Of a stretch of 5,804 bases of DNA, positions 4,939-5,804 are shown piece by piece. The stretch spans positions 1-5,804 of the forward strand of contig JADZET010000239.1 of the NCBI GenBank assembly GCA_020850375.1, in the 5' to 3' direction. This stretch comes from Phycisphaeraceae bacterium. Its GTDB lineage: Bacteria > Planctomycetota > Phycisphaerae > Phycisphaerales > Phycisphaeraceae. Made by a program: the position numbers and the translations under genes. The notes beneath the pieces were generated by a model. It made no database searches and was not told where the DNA came from. It saw only the letters and a program-made list of their open reading frames with translations. How positions within the stretch are numbered: the stretch's first letter is position 1; each line of letters opens with the position of its first letter.

Positions 4939-5804
4939 TCAGGTAAAGGTCAGTCCACCGCGCGAGGCCTGGCTGGCCAGGCGGGCGGTGTTGCGGGCGG
5001 TCTGCTCGGTGGCCGTGGCGGTGCGTTCCGCCACACCTCCATCGGATTGCAGACCCAGGATGGCGTCGGCGTTGAACGTGCCGGCCACGTTGATCGTGCG
5101 GGCCTTGAAGTCGGCCAGCAGATCGCCCAGATCGGTGACGCTGGCACGGACACGGGAGGCCAGGTCCCCCGAGGAATCCGTCGGCGTCTCGCCCCCGGTC
5201 TCCCGTCGCTTCTTCGCCTCGTCCACCGCGTCCTGCCAGGCCTTGCGGGCCATGTCTAGATCCCGCTCGTTCTCGACCAGCCGGCGGGCGTACTCTTCGT
5301 CGAGGGCCTTGTGGGCGTCGATGTTCTCCTGGCCGATGCCGGTCATGGTCTGGGCGTGGCGGCGCTGGGCCTCTTCACGCTTACGCTGCCGGTCGAGCTC
5401 GCGTTGGGCGATGGTCTGGCCAGCCTCGTCCTCGAGCTGGTTCTTCTTCTGTTGGTAGTAGCGATCCGCCGCGGTGTTGGCCGTGTCGGTGTCGAAGGTC
5501 GAGTCGAACAGGCCCTTGAGCGCGTTCCACGCCCTGGTCAGCTCCTTGCTCACCCACGCCCAGACCTCCTGCACCACCGTCGTGAACCACGTCCAGCTCT
5601 GGGCCAGGGCGTCAACGGTCTCGATCCAGCCAACGGTTAAGCCGTGCCAAGCGATCTCAGCGGCGGCGAGCAGGCCATGCCAGGCGTCGACGCCGATGCT
5701 GACAAACGCTCCCCGGAAGGTCAGCCAGGCCGATTCGAGGAAGTTGATCCCTCGCGTCCACTCCATCTTCAGCCCCAGCCACAGGACCTTGGCCGCCAGG
5801 GCGA
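4939..5804 (-). CDS. Phage tail tape measure protein, C-terminal part
   Basis: The tape measure protein fills the tail lumen, sets tail length and helps DNA passage. The gene enters from beyond 5804, so the N-terminal part is missing; the frame stays open to the edge (ALAAKVLWLGLK before the Met at 5766). Numbered from that Met, residues 1-87 are a Trp-rich helical stretch with Trp often 11 residues apart (3/14, 29/40, 47/58, 58/69, 60/71, 69/80), as known for tape measure repeats. Residues 103-189 are a highly charged coiled coil rich in Gln, Glu, Arg and Lys. After a Gly/Thr-rich linker, the C-terminus has VAGTFNADAILGL (227-239), then ERTATATEQTARNTARLA (247-264) and GGLTF. That GTFNA plus ATEQTARNT ending is one I recall from tape measure proteins of this group. 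The Met at 5766 is not the true start. Confidence 0.88.
   Translation of the reverse strand, partial: ALAAKVLWLGLKMEWTRGINFLESAWLTFRGAFVSIGVDAWHGLLAAAEIAWHGLTVGWIETVDALAQSWTWFTTVVQEVWAWVSKELTRAWNALKGLFDSTFDTDTANTAADRYYQQKKNQLEDEAGQTIAQRELDRQRKREEAQRRHAQTMTGIGQENIDAHKALDEEYARRLVENERDLDMARKAWQDAVDEAKKRRETGGETPTDSSGDLASRVRASVTDLGDLLADFKARTINVAGTFNADAILGLQSDGGVAERTATATEQTARNTARLASQASRGGLTFT

Noticed and set aside
4474..5458. Long rightward open frames (261 and 183 codons) opposite the tape measure and 272-residue genes
   Set aside because: The leftward frames show a tape measure coiled coil, Trp periodicity and conserved-looking motifs. The rightward products are low-complexity Arg/Ala/Gly/Val or Ser/Arg runs.
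1..5804. CRISPR arrays, tRNA or rRNA genes, insertion sequences, att repeats
   Set aside because: No regularly spaced repeats, cloverleaf, transposase, integrase or matching flanking repeats were seen by eye.

Overview
The window is GC-rich DNA that most resembles a planctomycete (Planctomycetota) chromosome carrying a prophage- or tailocin-like block. Two things point there: an exported protein of the PEP-CTERM/beta-strand-repeat type at the left edge, and a run of tail-associated proteins whose motifs I recall from planctomycete genomes. That recollection is from memory and was not checked by any search. No rRNA, tRNA, CRISPR array, transposase, integrase or att site is visible.

Left part (1-1356): a leftward gene for a secreted beta-strand-repeat protein, cut by the window edge, has a good promoter and Shine-Dalgarno site. 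It is divergent from a rightward gene for a membrane-anchored single-domain rhodanese. This looks like ordinary host DNA. The gap after the rhodanese holds a weak hairpin.

Middle (1357-1965): a small XRE-type DNA-binding protein (leftward) and an unrecognised 78-residue protein (rightward) are divergent. A perfect 5+1+5 palindrome lies between them, next to the regulator's start codon and overlapping the -35 box of a candidate promoter for the other gene. It could be a compact autoregulated switch.

Right part (2017-5804): a leftward block read from 5804 down to 2017. In transcription order it holds the C-terminal part of a tail tape measure protein, a 272-residue protein probably of the virion, a 270-residue probable structural protein, a 195-residue cysteine-rich protein, and a 135-residue protein ending in a zinc-knuckle-like CPxGKW tail. 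The last three are joined by 4-base start/stop overlaps (GTGA, ATGA). Between the 272- and 270-residue genes sits a 70-residue zinc-ribbon protein on the opposite strand with its own extended -10 promoter.

The tape measure identifies the block as a long-tailed phage or phage-derived tail. The genes after it are probably distal-tail, baseplate or adhesion parts, but only the tape measure is assigned by recognisable sequence character. The best candidate for something undescribed is this module of lineage-specific tail genes with its antisense zinc ribbon.
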